DNA of 64,000 bases, taken from positions 124,001-188,000 of the forward strand of contig JBMNGO010000008.1 in assembly GCA_050949885.1 (NCBI GenBank), given 5' to 3'. Under the pieces are notes generated by a model. The model was not told the origin of the DNA. It did no database searches and saw only the letters and a list, made by a program, of their open reading frames with translations. Made by a program: the position numbers and the translations under genes. Below are positions 26,413 to 35,215 of this stretch, piece by piece (within the stretch, counting starts at the first letter, position 1; each line of letters begins with the position of its first letter). The stretch comes from JBMNGO01 sp050949885 (GTDB lineage Bacteria > Bacillota > Syntrophomonadia > Syntrophomonadales > Syntrophomonadaceae).

Positions 26413-26503
26413 CCCAAAAAAAATCTTCCCCGTCCTCTGACAGGGAAGATACTGTGCTTTAGTGGTTCCCTTGCCAGCCTCGCGGGACTAGATTAAAGGG
26501 ATT
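26413..26503 (-). promoter_or_regulatory. PyrR-dependent attenuator before pyrB
   Basis: Read on the minus strand, the PyrR-binding loop sequence AGTCCCGCGAGGCTGGCAAG (26489-26470) is followed by the terminator hairpin ATCTTCCC/GGGAAGAT and TTTTTTTT (26450-26414). Uridine-nucleotide-bound PyrR should favour termination between pyrR and pyrB. Confidence 0.9.
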
Positions 26504-26507
26504 TTGG

Positions 26508-27059
26508 TTACGTATCCGTGATTTCTTGGATTACTACTTGATCCTTACCGTCCAGTTCCTCAACCAGAACGGCTATGCTCTCTTTGGTAGCAGTTGGGAC
26601 ATTTTTTCCGATAAAGTCAGCCTTGATAGGCAGCTCCCGGTGTCCCCGGTCTATTAGAACCGCCAGTTCAATCCGCCTGGGTCTCCCCAGATCCATTAAG
26701 GCATCCATGGCTGCTCTTACGGTCCTTCCAGTATATAAAACATCATCAACTAGAATTATATTCATGTCAGTTAGATCAAAATCAACTTCAGTACGGTGAA
26801 CCTGAGGTTGGGTGGACAGAGTAGTCAGATCATCGCGGTATAGAGTAATATCCAGTATCCCCACCGGGACTCTTATCCCTTCAAACTCAAAAATCAAATC
26901 TGCCAACCTCTGGGCCAGGGGACCTCCCCGCCTCCTGATACCCACCAACGCTACCTTTTCTACACCCTTGTTTTTCTCAATAATTTCGTGGGCAATTCGG
27001 GTTAAAGCCCTTTTCATGGCTAATTGGTCCATTATTACGTTTTTATCACGCAGTGGCAT
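26508..27059 (-). CDS. pyrR: Pyr operon attenuation protein / uracil phosphoribosyltransferase PyrR
   Basis: PyrR binds pyr leader RNA in response to UMP/UTP and also has uracil phosphoribosyltransferase activity. The 183-residue protein has GIRRRGGPLAQRLA, the PRPP motif ILVDDVLYTGRTVRAAMDAL and the ELPIKADFIGKNVPT(A) tail. AAGGAGGAA precedes the ATG. It is flanked by two PyrR-type attenuators, one of them in its own leader, so it is autoregulated. Confidence 0.97.
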   Translation of the reverse strand: MPLRDKNVIMDQLAMKRALTRIAHEIIEKNKGVEKVALVGIRRRGGPLAQRLADLIFEFEGIRVPVGILDITLYRDDLTTLSTQPQVHRTEVDFDLTDMNIILVDDVLYTGRTVRAAMDALMDLGRPRRIELAVLIDRGHRELPIKADFIGKNVPTATKESIAVLVEELDGKDQVVIQEITDT

Positions 27060-27079
27060 AATAATTCCTCCTTACTGCG

Positions 27080-27180
27080 TTACACAAAAAGCCTGCTTCG
27101 GTCCGTAAGACCAATAGCAGGCTTAAGCCATCTGCCCTATATCCTTGCCAGCCTCACGGGGCCAACTTAAAGTATCTTAT
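27080..27180 (-). promoter_or_regulatory. PyrR-dependent attenuator before pyrR
   Basis: On the minus strand GGCCCCGTGAGGCTGGCAAG (from about 27163) matches the PyrR-binding loop, followed by the hairpin AAGCCTGC...GCAGGCTT and TTTTT (27125-27082). It sits between rluD and pyrR. Confidence 0.9.
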
Positions 27181-27209
27181 CAAATTGTAATTAAATATTA
27201 TACAAAAAG

Positions 27210-28127
27210 TCAATACCTGGCATCCAGTGTCGAAAGCATTTTTTTAAAATAATCAGGGAGGGGACTGGTAAACTCCATATATTCCCCATTTCGGGGATGT
27301 TTCAAGCCAAGCAAAAAAGCATGTAAGGCCTGAGAAGAAATCCCCAGCTGATTCTTGCCTGATCCGTACAAAGGATCACCTACCACCGGATGTTTTATAT
27401 AAGCAAAATGCACCCTTATTTGATGAGTCCGTCCTGTCAGTAGTTCAACCTTAACATGAGTATAATTTTTATACCGTTTTATAACCTGGTATTTGCTTAC
27501 AGCAGGTCTGCCATCGGACATGACGGCCATTTTTTTTCTGTCTGATTTGCTTCTTCCTATAGGAGCTTCAATTATTCCCAGGTTTTCTTTAATATTCCCA
27601 TGAACCAAGGCCTGGTATTCTCTTTTTATGCTGTGTTCCTTAATCTGTTCAGCCAAGGCCCGGTGAGCCATATCATTCTTGGCTGCAACTATCACTCCGG
27701 AGGTATCTTTGTCCAGCCGATGAACAATGCCCGGCCGCAGTTCCCCGTTGATCCCGGATAGATCTTTTACATGGTACAAAAGAGCATTTACCAGGGTATT
27801 ATCCCAGTTTCCATGGGCCGGATGGACTACCATGCCTTGGGGCTTATCAATAACTACTATATCCTGATCCTGATATATAATGGAAAGGGGAATTTCCTGG
27901 GGTTTAATCTCTACTTCTTTGAGCTCCGGTATTTCCACCTGGATACTCTCCCCGGCTTTAACACGGTAGCTGGCCCTCCGGATTCTTCCATCCACCTGTA
28001 TCTTGTTCTGGTCTATAAGGTTTTGCACTGATGAACGGGAAAGGTCAGCCAGTCGGGTAGTTACAAAATTGTCCAACCTTTCTCCGGCGCCTCTTTCTTC
28101 TACCACCAAAAGTTCCTTTCTAATCAT
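27210..28127 (-). CDS. RluD-type ribosomal large subunit pseudouridine synthase
   Basis: A 305-residue RluA-family pseudouridine synthase. An S4 RNA-binding domain occupies about residues 15-75, followed by the catalytic domain with GMVVHPAHGN and HRLDKDTSG (D139 catalytic), then LLTGRTHQIRVHFAYIKHPVVGD. RluD-like enzymes modify the helix-69 region of 23S rRNA. The start overlaps the lspA end by 8 bp, and pyrR follows, a common Firmicute order. Confidence 0.92.
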   Translation of the reverse strand: MIRKELLVVEERGAGERLDNFVTTRLADLSRSSVQNLIDQNKIQVDGRIRRASYRVKAGESIQVEIPELKEVEIKPQEIPLSIIYQDQDIVVIDKPQGMVVHPAHGNWDNTLVNALLYHVKDLSGINGELRPGIVHRLDKDTSGVIVAAKNDMAHRALAEQIKEHSIKREYQALVHGNIKENLGIIEAPIGRSKSDRKKMAVMSDGRPAVSKYQVIKRYKNYTHVKVELLTGRTHQIRVHFAYIKHPVVGDPLYGSGKNQLGISSQALHAFLLGLKHPRNGEYMEFTSPLPDYFKKMLSTLDARY

Positions 28128-28584
28128 TTAAAAACCCACCCGTATTCCGGATTACGATAAACCAAACCAATAATACTCCCCCGCATAGAATTGCTACATC
28201 GGCTATATTAAAAACCGGCCACCATCTTAGGTCAAAAAAATCAACTACATAGCCATATATCCACCTATCTACCAGGTTGCCCATAGCTCCGCCGGTTAGA
28301 ATGCCCATTAAAGCAGCAATGGATGGCGGAACCTGGAAACGGTAATAACAAAAAACCATAGCAATAATCAGGATAAAAGCACAGATCAGAAAAAACCAGG
28401 ACTGTCCCTGTAATATGCCAAAGGCTCCCCCCCGGTTTTGCACATAGGTGAGAAAAAGAAACGGATTGAAAAGAGCCTGGCTCTCCCCCGGGGAGAAATT
28501 ATTTACTATCCATATCTTGGAAACACGGTCGGCTAATAGTACAGCCGCCAGAGATGCCCAAAAGCGCAATCCTATCAACTCCAT
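28120..28584 (-). CDS. lspA: Lipoprotein signal peptidase (signal peptidase II)
   Basis: LspA cleaves prolipoprotein signal peptides in the membrane. The 154 residues form four membrane helices and hold the conserved motifs NRGGAFGIL, GGAMGNLVDR (first catalytic Asp) and VVDFFDLRWWPVFNIADVAI (second catalytic Asp). The ATG at 28584 has no clear ribosome binding site; an in-frame TTG at 28569 has GGAG 9 bases upstream and may be the true start. It overlaps rluD. Confidence 0.95.
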   Translation of the reverse strand: MELIGLRFWASLAAVLLADRVSKIWIVNNFSPGESQALFNPFLFLTYVQNRGGAFGILQGQSWFFLICAFILIIAMVFCYYRFQVPPSIAALMGILTGGAMGNLVDRWIYGYVVDFFDLRWWPVFNIADVAILCGGVLLVWFIVIRNTGGFLND

Positions 28585-28962
28585 ACAGCTTAAGTATTTC
28601 TATTGTACGTTAGTTAGAAATGCAAGGCAAATCGCTAATGGGAACTTTCTTCAATTCTTGCTGCAGATGCTGCACAATCCAGACCTTCCTGAGGAAATCT
28701 GGGGGTCTCCTCCCTGGACTTACTTTTATCATTCCATATTCCCCGCTTAAACAAAGCTTCAGAGTTAAAATAAGCTTTCTGTACACCCGCAATTATATCC
28801 TATGGGGAAAGATGGTATTTTCTATTATTTACTGGTTATTTGTGATAAATTAGATTATAAAATTGCAAACCATTGCTGTTATAACATTCCTATAAAAAAG
28901 AGTTTTTAATCAGGTATTGAACACCCCACAAAGGAACAACTTATTTTTTAGGAGGAAAGCAG
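28585..28962. other. Intergenic region between divergent lspA and metY
   Basis: The 378 bp are AT-rich near metY and should hold its promoter, but no convincing -35/-10 pair stands out. No SAM riboswitch or T-box consensus was seen. A weak minus-strand frame at 28610-28792 (TTG start) ends 25 bp before lspA and is not convincing. Confidence 0.5.
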
Positions 28963-30252
28963 ATGACAGGAAGAAAGCTGAAATTCGATACACTGCAGAT
29001 CCATGCCGGGCAAAAACCTGACCCGGCTACTGGAGCCCGTGCTGTTCCTATTTACCAGACAACATCCTTTGTTTTTCAGGATGCCCAGCAGGCCGCCGAC
29101 CTGTTTGCTTTAAAAGAAGCTGGAAATATATATACCAGAATTATGAACCCTACTACTGATGTTTTTGAACAGAGAATGGCTGCCCTGGAAGGTGGGGCAG
29201 GAGGATTGGCAGTGGCTTCAGGTTCTGCGGCTGTAACTTATGCCGTTTTAAATATTGCCCAAGCCGGTGATGAAATTGTATCAGCCAGTACCTTGTATGG
29301 CGGTACCTACAATTTATTCTCCTTTACCTTGCCCCGGTTGGGAATTCATACTCGTTTTGTTGACCCGGAGGAGCCGGAAAATTTTCGTAAAGCCGTTAAC
29401 GATAAAACTAAAGCTATTTATATTGAGACACTGGGTAATCCGGGAATCAATATAATTGACATGGCTGCCGTAGCAGCAATTGCTCATGACAACGGTATAC
29501 CTTTAATTGCTGACAATACCTTTGCCACACCTTACCTGCTCCGTCCCATTGAATATGGAGCAGATATTGTAGTTCATTCTGCCACCAAATTTATAGGGGG
29601 CCATGGCACCTCCATTGGTGGTATAATAGTTGATTCCGGTAAATTTGATTGGACCCAAAACGGTAAATTCCCGGGCCTTACCGAACCAGATCAGAGCTAC
29701 CACGGTGTCAGATATGTGGATGATTTTGGCCCGGCCGCATATATAACTAAAGCCCGGGTGCAATTATTAAGAGATACAGGAGCAACCCTTGCTCCATTCA
29801 ACGCATTTCTATTCCTGCAAGGATTGGAAACACTTTCATTGCGGGTGGAAAGACACGTAAGCAATACGGTTAAGATAGCTACCTGGCTCAATGAACATCC
29901 TGCTGTCCAGTGGGTAAATTACCCTAGCCTGCCCGGTAATAGGTATCACTCTCTGTGCAGGAAGTATTTTCCCCGGGGAGCCGGATCCATATTTACCTTT
30001 GGCATTAAGGGTGGTACCAGGGCGGCGATAAAATTTATGGAGAGCCTGGAAATCTTCTCGCTCCTGGCCAATGTTGCTGATGTCAAATCCCTGGTTATTC
30101 ACCCGGCCAGTACTACCCATGCTCAGTTATCTGAGCAAGAGCAGTTGTCAGCCGGTGTAACCCCGGACATGATCAGGCTATCCATCGGGCTGGAAGATGC
30201 TGATGACCTTATGGCCGATTTAGATCAGGCTTTAAGGAAAGCGATCATATAG
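28963..30252 (+). CDS. metY: O-acetylhomoserine sulfhydrylase (PLP-dependent)
   Basis: The enzyme makes homocysteine from O-acetylhomoserine and sulfide. The 429-residue Cys/Met-metabolism PLP protein shows FDTLQIHAGQKPDPATGARAV, IYTRIMNPTTDVFEQRMAALE, ASGSAAVTYA, the PLP lysine K209 in HSATKFIGGHG, and the long insert QSYHG that separates the sulfhydrylase group from cystathionine synthases. TAGGAGGAAAGCAG precedes the ATG. metA follows 41 bp later. Confidence 0.93.
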   Translation: MTGRKLKFDTLQIHAGQKPDPATGARAVPIYQTTSFVFQDAQQAADLFALKEAGNIYTRIMNPTTDVFEQRMAALEGGAGGLAVASGSAAVTYAVLNIAQAGDEIVSASTLYGGTYNLFSFTLPRLGIHTRFVDPEEPENFRKAVNDKTKAIYIETLGNPGINIIDMAAVAAIAHDNGIPLIADNTFATPYLLRPIEYGADIVVHSATKFIGGHGTSIGGIIVDSGKFDWTQNGKFPGLTEPDQSYHGVRYVDDFGPAAYITKARVQLLRDTGATLAPFNAFLFLQGLETLSLRVERHVSNTVKIATWLNEHPAVQWVNYPSLPGNRYHSLCRKYFPRGAGSIFTFGIKGGTRAAIKFMESLEIFSLLANVADVKSLVIHPASTTHAQLSEQEQLSAGVTPDMIRLSIGLEDADDLMADLDQALRKAII

Positions 30253-30293
30253 CTGCCCTGAAGGGAGAATATTAAAGAAGGAGAAGAATTGAA

Positions 30294-31217
30294 ATGCCCA
30301 TAATAATACCTGATGAACTTCCTGCCAGCAGTATTCTGCAAAGTGAAAATATTTTTATTATGCACGGGCAACGTGCTATTCACCAGGATATACGTCCGCT
30401 AAAGATTGCCATACTTAATCTAATGCCTAATAAAATAGAAACAGAAACTCAGTTACTCAGGCTGCTGAGCAACACACCCTTGCAAATAGAAATAACCTTG
30501 CTGCATCCGGAGAGCCATGAATCAAAGAATACCCCGGAAAGTCATCTGGCTAATTTCTATACCTGTTTTTCCGCTATAAAGGATCAGTGCTTTGACGGCT
30601 TGATTATTACCGGAGCACCTGTGGAACATTTGGATTTTGAAGATTGGAATTACTGGGAGGAATTGACCCAAATTATGCGTTGGAGCCGCAGTCACACCTT
30701 TTCCACCTTCCATATCTGTGTTGGTGCCCAGGCAGGCCTCTATTACCATCACGGTATACCTAAATACCCTTTGCGGCAAAAAATGTTCGGCATATTCAAA
30801 CACCACCTGTGCGAAAAAAATGTTCCGCTGTTAAGGGGATTTGATGATGTTTTTTATGCTCCTCATTCCAGGTATTCCGAAATACAGAGAGAAGATATAG
30901 ATAAGGTACCTTCTTTGGTAGTATTGGCTGAGTCAGAGGAGGCAGGAGTGTATATTGTTGCCACCAGGGATGGCCGCCAGATCTTCGTTTCCGGACATTC
31001 CGAATATGACCCTTTGACTCTTAAAAATGAATATGAACGGGATAAAAGCAAGGGTGATGATATAAAAATACCCATAAATTACTTCCCTGATGATGATCCC
31101 ATTAAGTCTCCTCTGGTTCTATGGCGTGCCCACGCCAACCTATTATTTACCAACTGGTTGAATTACCATGTCTACCAGGAGACACCATATGATTTGAGTA
31201 CTCTTGGAGATTTTTGA
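30294..31217 (+). CDS. metA: Homoserine O-acetyltransferase, MetA type
   Basis: A 307-residue MetA-fold acyltransferase. Catalytic C142 lies in FHICVGAQAGLYYHHGI, with H235 and E237 in GHSEYDP. Residue 111 is Glu (ITGAPVEHLDF), the residue known to favour acetyl-CoA, where succinyl-CoA enzymes have Gly. The neighbouring gene uses O-acetylhomoserine, so homoserine O-acetylation is the likely reaction despite the family's usual succinyltransferase name. The residue after C142 is Val where Trp is common. GGAGAAG lies before the ATG. Confidence 0.95.
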   Translation: MPIIIPDELPASSILQSENIFIMHGQRAIHQDIRPLKIAILNLMPNKIETETQLLRLLSNTPLQIEITLLHPESHESKNTPESHLANFYTCFSAIKDQCFDGLIITGAPVEHLDFEDWNYWEELTQIMRWSRSHTFSTFHICVGAQAGLYYHHGIPKYPLRQKMFGIFKHHLCEKNVPLLRGFDDVFYAPHSRYSEIQREDIDKVPSLVVLAESEEAGVYIVATRDGRQIFVSGHSEYDPLTLKNEYERDKSKGDDIKIPINYFPDDDPIKSPLVLWRAHANLLFTNWLNYHVYQETPYDLSTLGDF

Positions 31218-31252
31218 ATAATTTCCTAAGGCCACAGGCTTATTTAAGTTGA

Positions 31253-31275
31253 CAGGGAAGTATTTCCCTGGTTTT
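31253..31275 (+). terminator. Weak terminator between convergent metA and nifS-like gene
   Basis: CAGGGAA and TTCCCTG form a 7-bp stem with a short loop, followed by GTTTTAT. It lies 35 bp after metA and just before the stop of the convergent gene. Short stem and poor T-run make the call tentative. Confidence 0.4.
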
Positions 31276-32434
31276 ATACCTTAGCCGCAGGTGTTTTTTG
31301 GCGCAGGTTACTTACTATTTCCACCAATCTTTGTATTACCAGGTCAACCTCCTCTTTTGAATTGTCTTTACCCAGGGTAAGCCTCAGGGAACCTCGAGCG
31401 GTTTCCTGGGATAATCCCAATGCCAGCAAAACATGGGATACTTGATGGTCACCCGCTGAACAGGCGGAGCCGGCGGAAGCCATGATACCATACTTGTCCA
31501 GCATAAGCAGAAGGGCTTCCCCATCCACTGATTTAAAGCAAACACTAATAAATCCAGGTATCCGCCGGCTCTTGTGTCCGGTTGGAATAGTATCAGGGAT
31601 TTGATCGAGAATACCCATCATCAAACGTCGGCCCAATTCCTCCAGTTTTTCCTGCCGTTCTTTTATTACCGGCTGGGCAATCTCCAGGGCTTTGGCAAAA
31701 CCAATAATTCCTGGAGTATTTTCAGTTCCTGGTCTCATTTTGCCTTCCTGCCCACCCCCATGTAGATAATTGGGAAGCTCTAAACCCCTTTTTACATAAA
31801 GGAAACCTATACCTTTTGGTCCATAAAGCTTATGAGCAGATGCAGAAAGCATGTCAACATCCAGTTCTTTTACATCAACGGGTATTTTCCCTACCGTCTG
31901 CACAGCATCGGTATGAAAGACTGCTCCTTTTTCATGGGCAATGGCTGCCAGCTGTTTAATATCCTGAATAGTGCCTATTTCATTGTTGGCATGCATAATA
32001 GAAACCATTATGGTATTAGGTCTTATGGCTTTTTTCAGGCTTTCCGGATCAACCACTCCATCTTGGCTTACCGGCAGGAAAGTCACTTCAAATCCTATTC
32101 TTTGCAGGTACTGGCAGGTATCAAGGACGGCGTGATGCTCGATCGCAGAGGTAATAATATGATTTCCCCGGTCCTTATTGGCACTCATATAACCGATGAG
32201 GGCATGATTATCAGCTTCGGTTCCACCGCTGGTAAATATTATTTCCCCAGGGTCGGCATTGATGGCTGCTGCAACCCTTTCCCGGCTTTCTTCAACAGCC
32301 TTTCTCACTATCTGACCAGCTGAATAAATACTGGATGGGTTGCCAAATCTATCGGCAAAATATGGCTGCATGGCTGCAAACACCTGAGGGTCAACGGGTG
32401 TTGTAGCACTGTAATCCATATAAATGGGCTTCAT
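31274..32434 (-). CDS. Cysteine desulfurase, NifS/IscS family
   Basis: Releases sulfur from cysteine for iron-sulfur clusters or thio-modifications. The 386-residue protein begins MKPIYMDYSATTPVDPQV, has TSGGTEADNHA, HANNEIGTIQD, the PLP lysine K202 in SASAHKLYGPKG, and the catalytic cysteine in ASAGSACSAG. The short active-site loop and this motif match group I NifS/IscS enzymes. AGGAGGT precedes the ATG. It is not next to iscU or a thiolation gene, so the acceptor is unknown. Confidence 0.93.
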   Translation of the reverse strand: MKPIYMDYSATTPVDPQVFAAMQPYFADRFGNPSSIYSAGQIVRKAVEESRERVAAAINADPGEIIFTSGGTEADNHALIGYMSANKDRGNHIITSAIEHHAVLDTCQYLQRIGFEVTFLPVSQDGVVDPESLKKAIRPNTIMVSIMHANNEIGTIQDIKQLAAIAHEKGAVFHTDAVQTVGKIPVDVKELDVDMLSASAHKLYGPKGIGFLYVKRGLELPNYLHGGGQEGKMRPGTENTPGIIGFAKALEIAQPVIKERQEKLEELGRRLMMGILDQIPDTIPTGHKSRRIPGFISVCFKSVDGEALLLMLDKYGIMASAGSACSAGDHQVSHVLLALGLSQETARGSLRLTLGKDNSKEEVDLVIQRLVEIVSNLRQKTPAAKV

Positions 32435-32468
32435 TAATGTACCTCCTGTTTATGGTGGCTTTTATTTT

Positions 32469-32642
32469 TTATGATATCTCCAAATGCCAATCTTTATTAA
32501 TAATTCTTTCCCCCTTAACAAGAGAAACCTTGACCTTATAAATTCGAAAAATAATAGAGGAACCGCTAAGCAGCTCCCCAAACACAGTAAGTCTTAAACT
32601 TTTACCACCATCTCCGAAACAGTGTAAGGTTTCAAGAAAGCT
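32469..32642 (-). other. Open 57-codon frame continuing past the GH18 stop codon
   Basis: After the TGA of the stalk-GH18 gene the same frame stays open for 57 codons and ends in TAA at 32469. Its translation (for example GGKSLRLTVFGELLSGSS and LVKGERIINKDWHLEIS) has a protein-like composition. No good start or ribosome binding site exists apart from an internal GTG. It may be a remnant, an extension lost by a stop mutation, or chance. Confidence 0.25.
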
Positions 32643-33911
32643 TCATAGTTCGGACGGTTTGATAATACTAGCTTTTAAAACCTCCCACATTTCATCCGAA
32701 ATTATTCCCAGCCTCCATAGGGCAATGCCCTTCAGATTATTCATTTTGGCCAGGCCAATTTTGGTAACCACACTCTGGGAGTTCTCGCTGGCAGCAGAAA
32801 TTCCCAGTAGAAGTTTTTCTGCAGGTACCGCACTTTTGGCCTGTTCAATGGCCTGAGCAACCATTTTGACCGGTTCTGGTCTCTGTCCGTAATCGTAGGC
32901 CATTATGACAATATAATCCGCAAGTTCTCCCAGGGTCTTATAATCATAACCCTGATAAGCGCTGTTGGGGGCATGCAAGGTGAGGGTAAGCTCCTTGCCG
33001 GCCTTTTTAAGTTCCTGGGAAAGCCTAGAAACAAAATAAGTAAAATCAGCCCGGGTCTTTTGCAGTTCTTCTTCCGTCTCGTTTAATCCCAGTCCTTCAA
33101 AATCGAGATTGACTCCCTGATAATCTTGAACTTGGCTAGCAATGGCAACAACTCCCCGTTCCACGGCCTCCTGGTTATTGAGAAACCGAACCATTTTTCC
33201 TTCCCCGTCAGTCATATGGACTACCATTTGGGTAGTAAGATTATACTGGAATGCAGTCTTTATTACATTTTCCCACCCCTGGGGCCGCTGCCAGCCGGTA
33301 TTGCTTCGTGTTAAAAGATTCCCCGCTTCATCCATAGTAAACCAACCCAGAGCCAGATCACTTATTATCCCGGTATTACCCTCTTCTGCTTGAGGATAGG
33401 GAACGTTAAATAAATCTGTCCAGCTGCTGGTTTTCTCATCCCCCAAGGCGTAAAACCCTACCACTTTCATAACTGCCGGCGGTGAAGCAATTTCCACCCT
33501 TCGACTATCCGCATCCCAGTTTACCGTGCATCCAAAGACCTCACTGAAAAACCGGGCCGGCAGCAGCGTCCTGTCTTTATAAATTATAGGGCAAGTATCC
33601 ATTTCAACACTGCAGTTATTGACCCGGGCAATGTTGCTGTCAATAGTCATATGCACGGAAATATCTTGAGTTTCAGCAATAACCATCCGATTCACTTGGT
33701 CCCAGGTGACTGTCACGTTAAGCGCTTCGGCAATAACCCGGAATGGAACCAAAGTCCTGTCATTCTGAATTATTGGTTCAACATCAAAATCTAACAGCAG
33801 TCCATCCATATATACGGTAATAGGCTGTTGGTCCTCCTGCTGGGCAAAAGCGGGAGAAGCCCCTACGCCAATTAGCATAATAAGGATAATAAAGACACGA
33901 ATACGTTTCAC
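32643..33911 (-). CDS. Exported protein with stalk (copper amine oxidase N-like) and GH18 domains
   Basis: A 422-residue secreted protein. A signal peptide (residues 1-23, ending AFA) is followed by a stalk-type region with two repeats (ITVYMDGLLLDFDVEPIIQN, DRTLVPFRVIAEALN and the second DRTLLPARFFSEVFG). From about residue 148 follows a GH18 barrel whose catalytic motif is GVNLDFEGL (D270, E272), ending LKGIALWRLGI. Such proteins act on peptidoglycan or chitin-like glycans, often in spore cortex or cell wall. The GTG start has AGAGGAG upstream. Confidence 0.88.
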   Translation of the reverse strand: MKRIRVFIILIMLIGVGASPAFAQQEDQQPITVYMDGLLLDFDVEPIIQNDRTLVPFRVIAEALNVTVTWDQVNRMVIAETQDISVHMTIDSNIARVNNCSVEMDTCPIIYKDRTLLPARFFSEVFGCTVNWDADSRRVEIASPPAVMKVVGFYALGDEKTSSWTDLFNVPYPQAEEGNTGIISDLALGWFTMDEAGNLLTRSNTGWQRPQGWENVIKTAFQYNLTTQMVVHMTDGEGKMVRFLNNQEAVERGVVAIASQVQDYQGVNLDFEGLGLNETEEELQKTRADFTYFVSRLSQELKKAGKELTLTLHAPNSAYQGYDYKTLGELADYIVIMAYDYGQRPEPVKMVAQAIEQAKSAVPAEKLLLGISAASENSQSVVTKIGLAKMNNLKGIALWRLGIISDEMWEVLKASIIKPSEL

Positions 33912-34011
33912 TTAATTAATTCTCCTCTTTCATATTAATTTCTATAACCAGAATTCAAACCTTGCTTGATAGATTAGAGGTTTCCATTCCAAGAACCCTT
34001 AAAGTATTATT

Positions 34012-34743
34012 TTATGGGAAAAATGAAACTTTGCCGCTATCCAGGCAATACTTTGCTCCAATTACTTTCAATTTGCCCTGATCAACCAGGTGATGAATGA
34101 CCGGGCTTTTTTCTATTTCACGGATAGTTGCTGATATGTTTTCGTCTTCCACTTTTTGGCACAGCTCGTCTCCAGACAGTCCGTCAGCTTTTAGGCTATC
34201 AACCAAAGGTTTCAGCTTGTCGACAATGGTACCAATACTGCCGGGGGCTTCCCCCCCATCAACAGAGGCCTTTACGGCACCGCACCTGCTGTGTCCCAAT
34301 ACTACCAGCAGAGGCGCTTGAAGGTGCTCTGCCCCATATTCCAGGCTGCCCATGGCCAAAGAGTCTACTACATTGCCAGCCACCCTGATAACAAAAATGT
34401 CTCCCAGACCCTGGTCGAATAATATTTCCGGAGGAACCCGGGAATCTGAGCAGGTTAGGATTACGGCAAATGGTTTTTGTCCTTTGGCGAATAAATCCTT
34501 ACGCCTCGCCTCCAAATCGGTCCTGGGGACAAGATTACCTGCCACAAAGCGCCCATTACCTTCAAGAAGCAATTGTTGTGCAAAATCGGGTGTTATGTTT
34601 TCCGGTCTCTGATTCATGCTCTTTTTATATCTCCCTTCCCAAAGATCTTTTATTGATAACTTCCATATCCGAAATGAGAATACCTTCATTTTTTTGCTAG
34701 TAACCCATCTCTTTCCTAGTAGTTTTGCCATACTCTCTTGCAT
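34012..34743 (-). CDS. Beta-class carbonic anhydrase with unusual N-terminal extension
   Basis: Interconverts CO2 and bicarbonate. Zinc ligands and the Asp-Arg dyad are present: C98, D100, R102 in TCSDSRVPPE, and H151, C154 in LGHSRCGAV. GLGDIFVIRVAGNVV is also typical. The ATG at 34743 has AAGGTGG 5 bases upstream and adds about 42 basic, aromatic residues (RWVTSKKMKVFSFRIW..) not expected in the family. The usual start would be the ATG at 34617, where AAGGGAG is 12-13 bases away. Either or both may be used. No partner gene is adjacent. Confidence 0.9.
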   Translation of the reverse strand: MQESMAKLLGKRWVTSKKMKVFSFRIWKLSIKDLWEGRYKKSMNQRPENITPDFAQQLLLEGNGRFVAGNLVPRTDLEARRKDLFAKGQKPFAVILTCSDSRVPPEILFDQGLGDIFVIRVAGNVVDSLAMGSLEYGAEHLQAPLLVVLGHSRCGAVKASVDGGEAPGSIGTIVDKLKPLVDSLKADGLSGDELCQKVEDENISATIREIEKSPVIHHLVDQGKLKVIGAKYCLDSGKVSFFP

Positions 34744-35215
34744 AGAAACCACCTTAATTGAAACTCCACCAAATATAAACAGAGATTATTAAATTTTTGA
34801 CAGCCACTACAGCAGCACTTTTTTTGGTTCCAGCACTATAAATCTTTACGGCTCTGGGCAACAGTGGCAGCTATAAAACCCGGAACCCCACTAACCAAAA
34901 ATCAATATCCCTAATGACGGCACACAGAACAGTGCAAATTGGTAAGAAATAGTACAGCCGAGGTTACTACTGGCATTAAGGGCGGAATTCCCATCAATTG
35001 GATGACCCTCCTTAAAAAGATGCGCTTTGGTTTGATCAAATTAAACCGATATAGCATTTCTTGTTAATAATTGAAATTTTTTTACTTTCCAAATCTGTCT
35101 GATAGATTTAATATTGATTTAATATTTATTCTATTTCGATTTATAATTTGTGATTAGTGTATTCGCAGCGTTTTTTCATAAGTTTGGTTTTATATCTGTA
35201 GAATGGAGTGATGGA
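34744..35215. other. Intergenic region between divergent carbonic anhydrase and aminotransferase
   Basis: About 470 bp, strongly AT-rich on the right (35040-35150), where a TATAAT at 35142-35147 could serve the aminotransferase gene. A 48-codon minus-strand frame at 34911-35057 is described separately. Nothing else could be supported. Confidence 0.5.
34911..35057 (-). CDS. Possible small membrane peptide (48 residues)
   Basis: A minus-strand frame from ATG 35057 to TAG 34911. The product begins MLYRFNLIKPKRIFLRRV, becomes hydrophobic (PLMPVVTSAVLFLTNL) and ends HCSVCRH with a CxxC. There is no ribosome binding site before the first ATG, but AAGGAGG lies 12 bases before an internal ATG, giving 27 residues. 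It could be a small membrane peptide or chance. Confidence 0.2.
   Translation of the reverse strand: MLYRFNLIKPKRIFLRRVIQLMGIPPLMPVVTSAVLFLTNLHCSVCRH

Noticed and set aside
28610..28792. Minus-strand 60-codon frame with TTG start upstream of lspA
   Set aside because: Start and site are weak, and the sequence resembles no family known to me. A short inner ATG version of 40 residues is no better.
28800..28962. SAM riboswitch or T-box before metY
   Set aside because: The expected conserved sequences (for example the S-box core or AGGGTGGTACCGCG) are absent, and no terminator precedes the start.
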